A stretch of 64,000 nt of DNA from assembly GCF_003063295.1 (NCBI RefSeq), contig NZ_MUXF01000019.1, positions 367,919 through 431,918 of the forward strand, written 5' to 3'. The notes under the pieces are model-generated. The model ran no database searches. It saw only the letters and a program-made list of their open reading frames with translations, and was not told where the DNA came from. This document shows positions 44,654-53,252 of this stretch, piece by piece. A program made the position numbers and the translations under genes. Each line of letters opens with the position of its first letter. Position 1 is the first letter of the stretch. This stretch comes from Arcobacter lacus. GTDB lineage: Bacteria; Campylobacterota; Campylobacteria; Campylobacterales; Arcobacteraceae.

Positions 44654-45598
44654 TTAATCTCCATCGGCATCTAAAACATTTGCTTTTAGACCTAATTTGT
44701 CAATTAAAGATAAATAGTAAGCATTGTGTAAAGCTCTCGCACTTTCAAATAAATCTTGTGCTTTTGAAAAATCATCTTTTTTTAATTTTGATAATTTTTC
44801 TTTTGTTTCAATTATTTTATCAAGAGCTACTTTTAACTCTTTTTGTGCATTAAGCTTTTTAGATAAAGAAGCAAAATTATAATAGTTTTTATCTTCTAAA
44901 ATCTCTTTTTGCGCATCTAAAATAGCATCAATTGCTGCAAAAGAATTTTGACTTAGAAAATACTCTGCTCTACTGTTATTTGGATCATTCTTGAATTTTG
45001 CAGAAGAACCACTTGCATTACCAATTCTCCACTCTTTTAATCTATAAGTACTTGCAATTAAAGTATTAATAACTATTGCAGTATCAAATTTCTCATCTTT
45101 TGGTTTAGAAGTTAAAAACTCTTCATAAGCACCTTTTATATCTTCTAATTTTGAAATTAATGAATCAATAATAACACCAGCAATCTCTTTTTTTCTTGTA
45201 GTAATCGTTTTCTCACTATATAAAACATATTCTAAAGCATTTACTGTTTTAAATGAATTTTTAAATAGTGCTTTTTTAGGATCATCATTTGAGTCAATCA
45301 CTCTTTGCATTTGTGAATTTAAATCTTCTTTTAAGTTATTAAAAACATCAATATATCTTGGTGTATCTAAATATTCATCATCTAGTTCACCTGCAAAATA
45401 TAGTGCTTCAACTTTTTTCCAGTCTTTTATAAATTTTGTAAAATTTTGATCACTATAATCTGCTTTTAAAGCTTTTGCATCTTTAATTGCTACTTCAACA
45501 TCTGGAATAGACACATTTTTAACAATATTAAAAAGAGCGCTATCTTGCGCAAACATTGCAACACTAAAAAACATTAAAAATAAAAACTTTTTTATCAT
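44654..45598 (-). CDS. imelysin-family periplasmic protein, shorter copy
   Basis: A 314-residue exported protein (signal peptide ending MFA) of the imelysin-like peptidase M75 family. Key segments are KDWKKVEALYFAGE, NALEYVLYS and EWRIGNASGSS. The usual GxHxxE motif is reduced to NALEYVLYS, so the His is missing. It overlaps the preceding gene by 4 bp. Family members are linked to iron uptake; no peptidase activity is implied. Confidence 0.8.
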   Translation of the reverse strand: MIKKFLFLMFFSVAMFAQDSALFNIVKNVSIPDVEVAIKDAKALKADYSDQNFTKFIKDWKKVEALYFAGELDDEYLDTPRYIDVFNNLKEDLNSQMQRVIDSNDDPKKALFKNSFKTVNALEYVLYSEKTITTRKKEIAGVIIDSLISKLEDIKGAYEEFLTSKPKDEKFDTAIVINTLIASTYRLKEWRIGNASGSSAKFKNDPNNSRAEYFLSQNSFAAIDAILDAQKEILEDKNYYNFASLSKKLNAQKELKVALDKIIETKEKLSKLKKDDFSKAQDLFESARALHNAYYLSLIDKLGLKANVLDADGD

Positions 45599-46998
45599 AA
45601 TTCCTCCAAAAATCTAATCAATTTTTCTCTTTTTTCTTTCGGTAAATTCATATAGTTTTCTTTACTATTTTGAGCTTCACCACCATGCCATAAAATCGCT
45701 TCTTGATAACTTCTAGCTCTTCCATCATGTAAAAGCCTCGGATTTTCTTTATTTATTTTTTTATGTAAAGCTAATCCCCATAAAGGAGCTGTTCTCCATT
45801 CACTTTGTGAAGCTAAAAATTCAACTCTTCCATCAGCTAAATCTTCCCCCATATCATGAAGTAAAAAATCAGAATATGGTGAAACTTTAAAACCTTCTTT
45901 TGTTTCAAAACTTATTATATGACATTTTGAACAAGAAATAGCTTCAAATAAAGCTAATCCTTCATTATATTCTTTTGTATTTTTTGGAACATAACTTTTT
46001 ATATTTTTCAAATAAAAAGCAATCGCATCTAATCTTTCATCTGGTAAATCAATACTATCTTTTGCTTTTGGAGCATTGTTACATGCTTCTTCAAAATTTG
46101 TACAGTTTTCATTAGGATTAATTGAAGTTGTCAATCCAATATCATTTGAAGCTGCATTTGCTATTTGTTCTTTTAAGAATGCAACACTTGCTTTCCAAGT
46201 ATATTTTCCTAATTCAGTTTTTTTTGTTATTTTTGAATAAACCCAATTAGCTCGACCTGAAATTCCATCTCCATCTTTATCCTCTATATCTTCATTTGCT
46301 AAAATATCTTCGTCTGAAATTAAAGCAATTAATCCCATTCCATTTAAAGTTTGTGCAATTCTATATGATACATTTGAATCTTTATGTAAATCACCATAAT
46401 TCAAATCTGTCAAATTATATTTTGGTTTAAGTAATATTTGCTTTTCTCCATCTGGAAAAATAATTTCTTTTTCTTCAAAATCAATATTAACCTTTCCTTC
46501 AAAATCAACTCCAAATATACCATTAATTGCCAATTGATTTCCATAAACTGGTTCAGGTACAAAACCTTGATATTTCAAAAATTCTTTATGCTCTAAACTA
46601 TCATTTGATTTTATAGATAATCTTGCTATTAAAGCTCTTGAAGGAAATTTATCTTTTGAAAATAAAGTTCCTCTTCCATTTTTTGGATGACAGCTAATAC
46701 AACTATTTGCATTAAAAAGTGGTCCTAATCCATCTCTCGCAGTTGTAATACTCGGTGCTTCAACCCAAGGTATAGAAAAAAAACTTCTTCCTAACATAAA
46801 CTTATCATATTGCTCATTATTTAACCCTTTTTGAGGAATTGTAAGTAATGAACTATTTTTATTTGTTGATAAAAAATTACTATTGCTATTAACTGCAAAA
46901 AGCCCTGTAGCTAAAATAGCTACAAGGCTTTTTATCAAAACAACTTTTTTTAAAAAATTGTTATTAAATTTTTGTTTCTTCTGGATCTGTAACATCAT
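45595..46998 (-). CDS. di-heme oxidoreductase, DUF1111 (thiol oxidoreductase-like)
   Basis: A 467-residue periplasmic cytochrome. The N-terminal hydrophobic segment (about 16-38) is a signal or anchor. Heme c motifs CISCH (about 98-102) and CSKCH (about 355-359) flank a DUF1111 core (LNGMGLIALI, GRANWVY, HDMGEDLADGR, LHDGRARSYQEAILWHGGEA). It typically pairs with imelysins in iron operons, as here. The start overlaps the preceding imelysin gene by 35 bp. Confidence 0.88.
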   Translation of the reverse strand: MMLQIQKKQKFNNNFLKKVVLIKSLVAILATGLFAVNSNSNFLSTNKNSSLLTIPQKGLNNEQYDKFMLGRSFFSIPWVEAPSITTARDGLGPLFNANSCISCHPKNGRGTLFSKDKFPSRALIARLSIKSNDSLEHKEFLKYQGFVPEPVYGNQLAINGIFGVDFEGKVNIDFEEKEIIFPDGEKQILLKPKYNLTDLNYGDLHKDSNVSYRIAQTLNGMGLIALISDEDILANEDIEDKDGDGISGRANWVYSKITKKTELGKYTWKASVAFLKEQIANAASNDIGLTTSINPNENCTNFEEACNNAPKAKDSIDLPDERLDAIAFYLKNIKSYVPKNTKEYNEGLALFEAISCSKCHIISFETKEGFKVSPYSDFLLHDMGEDLADGRVEFLASQSEWRTAPLWGLALHKKINKENPRLLHDGRARSYQEAILWHGGEAQNSKENYMNLPKEKREKLIRFLEEL

Positions 46999-48319
46999 CT
47001 GTACTTAAATTAATTCCATTTGCTGAAGCAACATTAACCATTTCATCACCAAGTTTTCTCATTTCATTTTTAAGTTTAACTATAACTTTTGATTGTTCAT
47101 TGTCAGGTCTAATTTGATAATCAAAGTGAGCTTCTGTTTTAGCGATTTTATCAATACTTTCAATTTTTTCTTCAATAGAAGACATCAGTTTTTCTATTCT
47201 ATCTTTTGTTTCAGCATCAACAGCATCAAATAAAGACTTTCCATATTTTTTACCATTATAAGTTGCAGTTAAAACATTTTTAAAACCTTCATAATTTTTA
47301 ACTATATCCCTATGAGTATTATCAGAAAAACAAGAGTGCTCATCTTCTTCACTTGGAGTTAATACTGCAACAGCAATTCTTTCATTTGCAAGTTCTGATT
47401 TAATAAATACACCCATTCCTGCAATAATTTGTTTTAATGCCTCTTTTTGATCAATATTTTTCTCTTTATCTTTTCCTTTTAATTTACCTAAAAGTGCTGC
47501 TTGATAAAGACCTTGATTTCCTTTTACTTCTTTTTTCCAAGCACTTGCAACAATTTCTAAATCTTCAACTAATTTTTCAGAACTTGCTTTTAAATAAGCT
47601 AATCTTCTTTGTGCATTTTTATCTGTTGTAAAATCACTTAACGGTCTTTGTCCTGCTACCATTGCACCTTTTGTAACATTATCATCCATAAAGTTTGCAT
47701 AATCTTGATCTTGTCCCCATAATAAAAACTCAATTGCATGGTAACCAGTAGAAACATTTGCTTCTCCACCATTTTCATTTAAATCTGTTAAAGATTCAAC
47801 TGTGATTTTTGTTACATCAACTTCTTTTGAATCTTCACCACCTGGATTAAATTTTCCAACAGTATCGATAATATTTCCAGAAGTTAATTTTCCTTCTGCA
47901 TCTATAGTATAATCAATCATATTTTCATCTAAAGGCCAAGCATTAATTTGTCCTTCTAATGCACCATAAGCATCAGAAACCCATCCCTCTTCAGCATCAA
48001 TTGGTCCATTTGATAATCTGAAAATCTCAGTTGAACCATATGATTCTCTTGATTCTAACCAAGCTTTTTTTGCAGCATCAAAATTTTCTTGTGTTGGTTT
48101 CTTTGCAAATTTGTCAATAGCTACTTTTAAACTTTTTGCATCTTTTAAAGCATTTGTATAATTATCTAGAGCGATATTTGCATAAGCTTCTAAAATAGAA
48201 GCTTGTTTTGAAACTTCAACTTTTTTTGATTCATTATTATTTGTTGCTGCGTAAGAAGTAAGAGCAAGTGATGCTACAACAGAAACAGATAATAAAATTT
48301 TTTTTGTACTTTTAATCAT
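46964..48319 (-). CDS. imelysin-family iron-regulated protein (IrpA-like)
   Basis: A 451-residue exported imelysin with signal peptide (ending TSYA). The family GxHxxE signature is intact in GYHAIEFLLWGQD (about 219-231), and the N-terminal ESRESYGSTEIFRLSNGPID is typical. It is the first gene of a five-gene leftward unit (imelysin, DUF1111, imelysin, desaturase-like, peroxidase) preceded by a Fur-like palindrome. Confidence 0.9.
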   Translation of the reverse strand: MIKSTKKILLSVSVVASLALTSYAATNNNESKKVEVSKQASILEAYANIALDNYTNALKDAKSLKVAIDKFAKKPTQENFDAAKKAWLESRESYGSTEIFRLSNGPIDAEEGWVSDAYGALEGQINAWPLDENMIDYTIDAEGKLTSGNIIDTVGKFNPGGEDSKEVDVTKITVESLTDLNENGGEANVSTGYHAIEFLLWGQDQDYANFMDDNVTKGAMVAGQRPLSDFTTDKNAQRRLAYLKASSEKLVEDLEIVASAWKKEVKGNQGLYQAALLGKLKGKDKEKNIDQKEALKQIIAGMGVFIKSELANERIAVAVLTPSEEDEHSCFSDNTHRDIVKNYEGFKNVLTATYNGKKYGKSLFDAVDAETKDRIEKLMSSIEEKIESIDKIAKTEAHFDYQIRPDNEQSKVIVKLKNEMRKLGDEMVNVASANGINLSTDDVTDPEETKI

Positions 48320-48395
48320 AAACTTTTCCTTTTTTAATATTGATTATTTTCATCTAAAATTAAAGCAAAAAAAAACTTCAATTTCTCTTAAAACC

Positions 48396-48408
48396 GATAA
48401 TAATTATC
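48396..48408. promoter_or_regulatory. Fur-like box
   Basis: GATAATAATTATC is a perfect odd palindrome, extended as ...CATATTA, close to the GATAATGATWATCATTATC Fur consensus. It lies about 77 bp upstream of the irpA-like ATG. Confidence 0.6.
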
Positions 48409-48415
48409 ATATTAA

Positions 48416-50482
48416 TTAGAAAAGTGATTTTATATTTTTTATTAACTCTTTAGTTTCTTCACTATCTTTATTTTTAAGAACTTTATTCAATTTTTCTTCT
48501 ATTTTATCTTTATTATTTTCTATTTTCTTTTTTAAAAAGTTTTTTATATCTAAAGTTATATTTGGTTTATTCATATCTCCTTTTACTAAAATTAAAAATC
48601 TGTTATCTTTAATTTTTGTATCAACTTTTGTATCTATAAAATTTTTTTCAAAATCAAGTAAAGATTCATTTATTTCTATTTGATTATTTTTATTTTTCAT
48701 TGATAAATCTGATATAAACTTTTTATCATCGATTCTACTACTTAAAACTGCTGTTTCATAAATATCTTTTGTTAAATCATATTTTGTCAACTGATTTACA
48801 ACATTTGAAAAGTTATTTGGTAAAAATCTTCCATTTAATAGATTAGCACTTAAAGTACCTTTTTTATCAAGCAAATTATATTTCAAATCTAAATTAGTTT
48901 TTGAATCAAAAATCTCAGGTTGAAATAAAATATAAGAAATTTCTTTTAAATTTGCATCATTTAAATTTAAAGATAAATCATCATTTATCAAATTAAAATT
49001 CATTTGTCCACTTGCTATATCAGAATTTCCATTAACCTTAAGAAAATTATCATTAACTTCAATAATTCCATTTAACTCAAGTATTCCACGCATTTTCATT
49101 TTAGTAAAACTTTCTAAAGTTTCTAAATTTAAAATATTTAAATTGTAATCACTATAAAAGCTGTTTTTTTCAAAATCATAAACTGCTTTTTGCATATTTG
49201 CTTCTGCAATATTAGAATTTATATTTATTTGAGATATTATCTGATTTGGAAGATAAGAACTTTTAATTTCACTTTCAAAAGTAATAGTATCTTTTAAATC
49301 TTTTTTAAAAACAGTATTTACAACTTCATTTATAATTTTTGCATCTGATATTTTTATAATTGAATTTCCATCAAGTTCTTTTAAATCACAATTTTTTATA
49401 TCACTATTGAATTCAAAGTTTCCAACAGCATAAACAGGTTCACTTAACATAAAAAATATTTTTTCTAATTTTGCTTTTTCTATTTTTAAATTTATATTTT
49501 GAATTGTAGAATCTTTGATTTTAAGCTTATAAGTAAACAAACCATCTAATACATCACTACTTCCATCAATTGATATATTTTTATCCTCTTTTAAAATATT
49601 TCCTGCTGTTAAAAATTCTCCTTGAAGTTTTTTTCCAATTAAACCTTCTAATTTTGATAAATTTTTTACATCAATTTTATAATCACTTTGTAATGTATTT
49701 TTTTCAATATCAATTAAAACTTTATTGAAAAAAATATTAGCAATAGAACTTATAACTTCTGATTTTATTTCAACAATATTACCTAACAAAGAAGCATTTA
49801 AATCACCGTCAAAACTAATCTTTGTATTTATTTTTTGATTAAATTCTTTATTGAAAATATCATTATTTAATAAACCTTTTGAAACATTTGCAACTAATAA
49901 TCCATCTAAACTATCTCTATTAATATTTTTTATATTTGCATTTAAATTTAAACTTCCAATAGCATATATTGGTTTATTTATAATGGCTAATAATTCATCA
50001 ATTTTTGCATCTTTCAAATCTAAATAAATATCTTTTAATTTAAAATCAACTAAATTCATATAATATTTTGTTTGTCCACTTGCAATATCTGAAAACCCTT
50101 GAATTATTGATTCAGTTTCATTGCCTTTAAAAATTCCATTTGTAAAAAATGTTCCTTTCAAATCTTCATTTATTAGATTTTTAAAAATTGATAAATCTAC
50201 TATTTTTACATCATATTTTAAATCTACATTTTTTTTAAAAATTGATAAATCACCAGAGATATTTATGTAAGAGTTTTCATTGAGTGTTGCTTCAAAATCA
50301 ACTTTTTTTGTTGTCAAAATAAAATTATTTATTTTAAAATTTAAATCTTTTTGTTCTTCATTCACCCTATTTTCTAGATAAGATGCAACAAATTCATTTC
50401 CTTTTTTCGTAAATAAAATACCATAAACAGACACAACGACAATTGCAATCAAAAAAGTTATAATTAAAATTGATTTTTTCAT
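48416..50482 (-). CDS. AsmA/TamB-like envelope protein with three internal repeats
   Basis: A 688-residue protein with an N-terminal membrane anchor (about 4-24) and a long beta-rich periplasmic part. Three modules of about 180 residues recur, each with a phrase like SDIASGQ (near 131 and 500, SDVLDG between), then a K/N-D-A-(K/N)L line and (I/V)YA(I/V)G. The C-terminal GDMNKPNITLDIKNFLKKKI is the AsmA-family ending. Such proteins are thought to move or organise lipids between membranes. A Lys/Glu-rich tail closes it. Confidence 0.75.
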   Translation of the reverse strand: MKKSILIITFLIAIVVVSVYGILFTKKGNEFVASYLENRVNEEQKDLNFKINNFILTTKKVDFEATLNENSYINISGDLSIFKKNVDLKYDVKIVDLSIFKNLINEDLKGTFFTNGIFKGNETESIIQGFSDIASGQTKYYMNLVDFKLKDIYLDLKDAKIDELLAIINKPIYAIGSLNLNANIKNINRDSLDGLLVANVSKGLLNNDIFNKEFNQKINTKISFDGDLNASLLGNIVEIKSEVISSIANIFFNKVLIDIEKNTLQSDYKIDVKNLSKLEGLIGKKLQGEFLTAGNILKEDKNISIDGSSDVLDGLFTYKLKIKDSTIQNINLKIEKAKLEKIFFMLSEPVYAVGNFEFNSDIKNCDLKELDGNSIIKISDAKIINEVVNTVFKKDLKDTITFESEIKSSYLPNQIISQININSNIAEANMQKAVYDFEKNSFYSDYNLNILNLETLESFTKMKMRGILELNGIIEVNDNFLKVNGNSDIASGQMNFNLINDDLSLNLNDANLKEISYILFQPEIFDSKTNLDLKYNLLDKKGTLSANLLNGRFLPNNFSNVVNQLTKYDLTKDIYETAVLSSRIDDKKFISDLSMKNKNNQIEINESLLDFEKNFIDTKVDTKIKDNRFLILVKGDMNKPNITLDIKNFLKKKIENNKDKIEEKLNKVLKNKDSEETKELIKNIKSLF

Positions 50483-50573
50483 AATAAGCCTTTCTTTCTA
50501 TTGTTGATTATAACAAAAAGTTTTTAAAATAACTTAGATTATAAATTTTAGCTTATTTTTAGTTTTACTTCTT

Positions 50574-50579
50574 TATAAT
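50574..50579 (+). promoter_or_regulatory. atpE promoter -10
   Basis: TATAAT with a leader of roughly 68 nt before the ATG; AAAGGAAAAAG is the SD. Confidence 0.5.
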
Positions 50580-50653
50580 ATTGCCCATCAAAGTATTTAG
50601 TAGGGATACGCAAGCCGAACAGACTTTGTTTAAATTATATAAAGGAAAAAGAA

Positions 50654-50968
50654 ATGAAAAAAATCGTTCTTTTAATGCTAGCTATTGCTGGTATCGCTTT
50701 CGCTGCTGACGAAGCTGTTGTAAATGAAACTTTAAAAGCATACTCTGTTGTTGCTGCTGGAATTGGATTAGGTCTTGCTGCACTTGGTGGTGCTATTGGT
50801 ATGGGTAATACTGCTGCTGCAACTATTGCTGGTACTGCTAGAAACCCAGGTTTAGGTGGAAAATTAATGACTACAATGTTCATTGCTTTAGCGATGATCG
50901 AAGCACAAGTTATTTATGCACTTGTTGTAGCTATGATTGCATTATATGCAAATCCATTTTTAGGGTAA
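50654..50968 (+). CDS. atpE: ATP synthase F0 subunit c
   Basis: A 104-residue proteolipid. Two TM helices are joined by the polar loop ARNPG, with the ion-binding Glu in ALAMIEAQVIYAL. The first about 18 residues (ending AFA) resemble a cleavable signal, longer than the usual 75-85-residue subunit. GC is higher than the surroundings, with codon use of a highly expressed gene. It stands alone with its own promoter and terminator. Confidence 0.95.
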   Translation: MKKIVLLMLAIAGIAFAADEAVVNETLKAYSVVAAGIGLGLAALGGAIGMGNTAAATIAGTARNPGLGGKLMTTMFIALAMIEAQVIYALVVAMIALYANPFLG

Positions 50969-50996
50969 TCTTAAATCAACAGATTTAATAAAACCT

Positions 50997-51032
50997 AAAA
51001 GGGTTGAGAGGTTATCTTCTCAACCCTTTTTT
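50997..51032 (+). terminator. Rho-independent terminator of atpE
   Basis: GGGTTGAGA / TCTCAACCC stem with an 8-nt loop and a T6 tail. Confidence 0.85.
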
Positions 51033-51082
51033 ATATTCTAAATTTTTTTTAAAAGATTTATTTGTAAAATTTCAATATTTAT

Positions 51083-51166
51083 GCGGTTATGGTGGAATGG
51101 TAGACACGCTATCTTGAGGTGGTAGTGGCAACAGCTGTGCGAGTTCAAGTCTCGCTAACCGCACCA
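51083..51166 (+). tRNA. tRNA-Leu (anticodon GAG)
   Basis: Acceptor GCGGTTA / TAACCGC, D-arm GTG..CAC, anticodon stem CTATC / GGTAG with loop TTGAGGT (anticodon GAG), long variable region, T-arm GCGAG-TTCAAGT-CTCGC and encoded CCA. 84 nt. Reads CUC/CUU. Confidence 0.92.
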
Positions 51167-51199
51167 TTAATAAGACTTTATTCTTAAAATATATCTAAA

Positions 51200-51586
51200 T
51201 TATTTATCCAATAAAATATCAGCTTTTGAACGAATAGTTTTTTTATTTAAAAACTCTTTTTCTCTTTGAGTGAATTTTTCTTTTTTGATAGTTTCTTTTT
51301 CTACTATTTTTTCTTTTTTACTACTTCCAGTTTCCTCTTTTTTAAACAAAGTCAAAATAAGATATATAGAAATACCAATATTAAATATTATGATTAACCA
51401 TTTTGAAAGTAAAGCTATTTCTAGGTATTCAAGTTTTTCTTTTAATTTTAAGTATTCTACAATATCTGCATAAATCACATTTGCAAAAAGTACGATAATT
51501 AAAAGCAAGAATATTAAAGTAACTCTTTTTCTAAACTTATATAAGTAGTACCAAAAAACAGCAGATTTTACTTGTTTAAACATCAC
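51200..51586 (-). CDS. small membrane protein of unknown function
   Basis: A 128-residue protein with two TM helices (about 24-42 and 66-85) and a charged, Lys/Glu-rich C-terminal tail. It follows the gene at 51593 by 6 bp in a small leftward unit. No family recognised. Confidence 0.6.
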   Translation of the reverse strand: MMFKQVKSAVFWYYLYKFRKRVTLIFLLLIIVLFANVIYADIVEYLKLKEKLEYLEIALLSKWLIIIFNIGISIYLILTLFKKEETGSSKKEKIVEKETIKKEKFTQREKEFLNKKTIRSKADILLDK

Positions 51587-51592
51587 AAAATC

Positions 51593-51907
51593 CTAAACAA
51601 AAAAGTTTAAACCAAGAGCTGCAAGAGCAACAACTAAAGATTTTGTTTTCAAGTCATCTATAATTTTTCTCTCTTCATCTGCAATAATTATTTCTAAATC
51701 TTCATCACTAAAATCATCAAAAGTTTTATGATTTTCTATTAATCTAGCTTTTGTTGAAAGAATTGCTTTTTCTCTAATTTTTAAATTTATTGCATCTTTT
51801 AATTGCTGGCTTTTTATTTTAGGATAATCAAAAGCTTTTGTTGCATTTTCACTTGCAATATTTATTAATTTATTTGAATTTTCTTTTAATTTATCTTTTA
51901 TTCCCAT
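51593..51907 (-). CDS. small helical protein of unknown function
   Basis: A 104-residue, mostly helical charged protein with a short hydrophobic C-terminus (LVVALAALGLNFFV) that could touch the membrane. It contains an acidic FDDFSDEDLEIIIADEE stretch. Probably co-transcribed with the next gene. No family recognised. Confidence 0.6.
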   Translation of the reverse strand: MGIKDKLKENSNKLINIASENATKAFDYPKIKSQQLKDAINLKIREKAILSTKARLIENHKTFDDFSDEDLEIIIADEERKIIDDLKTKSLVVALAALGLNFFV

Positions 51908-51949
51908 ATTTTTTCCAGTTAAGTTTTATTTATTCTAACATAAAAAAAT

Positions 51950-52063
51950 TTATGACATATATTCCCATCTTGGATAAAGAGTTGTTATAGCTTTTAGATC
52001 TTCAAATTTGAAAACATTAAAAATTCTAAATCTTCCACTACTTAAAATTGCTTTTACTTTCAT
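51950..52063 (-). CDS. possible small protein, 37 residues
   Basis: A short frame with AAGGA seven bases before the ATG at 52063. The product starts MKVKAILSSGRFRIFNVFK and ends RWEYMS. No relatives recognised. The good SD and the otherwise empty gap support it, but its length makes chance possible. Confidence 0.4.
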   Translation of the reverse strand: MKVKAILSSGRFRIFNVFKFEDLKAITTLYPRWEYMS

Positions 52064-52110
52064 TTTAAATCCTTATTTTTATATATAAATATTTTACAAA
52101 AATTCAACTA

Positions 52111-52169
52111 ATACTTTTCTTAATTATATATACTTTTATATACTTTTTAATATATTATGATATACTTTT
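52111..52169 (+). repeat. four direct repeats ATACTTTT upstream of an HTH gene
   Basis: ATACTTTT occurs at 52111, 52130, 52140 and 52162, with spacings of 19, 10 and 22, close to whole helical turns. They fill the promoter region before the gene at 52194 and may be operator repeats. Confidence 0.4.
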
Positions 52170-52193
52170 GGATATTTATTTTCTAGGATACTA

Positions 52194-52412
52194 ATGGATA
52201 AAGAAAATTTTAAATTGTTACTAAAAAAAGCGAATTTCAATAAACGCACTTTTTCAGAATATTTAGGCTTAAAATATCAAAGCGTAAACTCTTGGGGAAA
52301 TAATGGAAGAAATATTCCTTATTGGGTAGAATCATGGTTAAATCTCTACATTGATAATAATCGATGTAAAAAAATCCAAGAAATGCTAAAAGATAGTGGT
52401 ATTTGTAAATAA
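52194..52412 (+). CDS. small helix-turn-helix DNA-binding protein
   Basis: A 72-residue protein with an HTH core (FNKRTFSEYLGLKYQSVNSWG, about 15-35) like phage or Cro-type regulators, followed by a short helical tail. It lies 11 bp upstream of thiD and may be co-transcribed with it. Self-regulation through the upstream repeats is inference. Confidence 0.65.
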   Translation: MDKENFKLLLKKANFNKRTFSEYLGLKYQSVNSWGNNGRNIPYWVESWLNLYIDNNRCKKIQEMLKDSGICK

Positions 52413-52423
52413 AGGTTTAAAAA

Positions 52424-53179
52424 ATGAAAGTTGTTTTAACAATAGCAGGAAGTGATAGTGGTGGAGGTGCTGGTATTCAAGCTGACATAAAAAGTGGATT
52501 TTATCATGGAATTTTTATGACAACAGCAATAACAGCAATAACTGTACAAAATACTCTTGGAGTTACAAATGTAGAAGTTTTAAAACCTAGTTTTGTACAA
52601 GAACAAATATCTAGCGTTTTAGAAGATTTTAAAGTAAATGCTATAAAAATCGGGATGTTAGGTTCAAAAGAGCTTATTTTAAAAGTTCTTGATTGTATAA
52701 AACCTTTATATATTCCTATTGTTTTAGATCCTGTTGCTATTTCAAGAGCTGGTTCTAAACTTATTGATGATGAAGCAGTTGAAACATTAAAAACACTTTT
52801 TAAATATGCTTTTGTAATAACTCCAAATAAATATGAAGCAAAACTATTTTTTGATGTAAACTCAATAGATGATATAAAAAACATAAAACATATACCAACA
52901 AATATTTTATTTAAAAATATGGTTGAAGATAAAAATAAAACAGTAGATATTTTATTAAAAAAAGATGGAACAATTATAAATTTTGAAAGTCCTAGAGCAA
53001 ATGAAGAAAATACTCATGGAACAGGTTGTAGTTTTAGTGCAAGTATTGCTTCTCTTATTGCAAAAGGTGAAACCTTAGAAAATTCAATAAAAATAGCAAA
53101 AAAATATATCTATGAAGCAATAAAACACGCACCAAATTTAGGTAATGGTAATGGTCCAATAAATCATATTTTAAATTAA
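52424..53179 (+). CDS. thiD: hydroxymethylpyrimidine (phosphate) kinase
   Basis: A 251-residue ribokinase-fold kinase with IAGSDSGGGAGIQADIK at the N-terminus, VLDPVAISRAGSKLI, VITPNKYEA and the anion-hole/catalytic HGTGCSFSASIASL near the C-terminus. Phosphorylates HMP and HMP-P in thiamine synthesis. SD AAAGG. Confidence 0.92.
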   Translation: MKVVLTIAGSDSGGGAGIQADIKSGFYHGIFMTTAITAITVQNTLGVTNVEVLKPSFVQEQISSVLEDFKVNAIKIGMLGSKELILKVLDCIKPLYIPIVLDPVAISRAGSKLIDDEAVETLKTLFKYAFVITPNKYEAKLFFDVNSIDDIKNIKHIPTNILFKNMVEDKNKTVDILLKKDGTIINFESPRANEENTHGTGCSFSASIASLIAKGETLENSIKIAKKYIYEAIKHAPNLGNGNGPINHILN

Positions 53180-53252
53180 ATTATAAAAGCCGTAACAAAG
53201 CCTTATTTTAGTATATTACGCGAAAATAATTTATTTTAATATAGGAAAGCTT

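Noticed and set aside
51950-52169. CRISPR-like or iteron origin repeats
   Set aside because: The repeats are only 8 bp, irregularly spaced, and there are no spacers, cas genes or replication initiator nearby.
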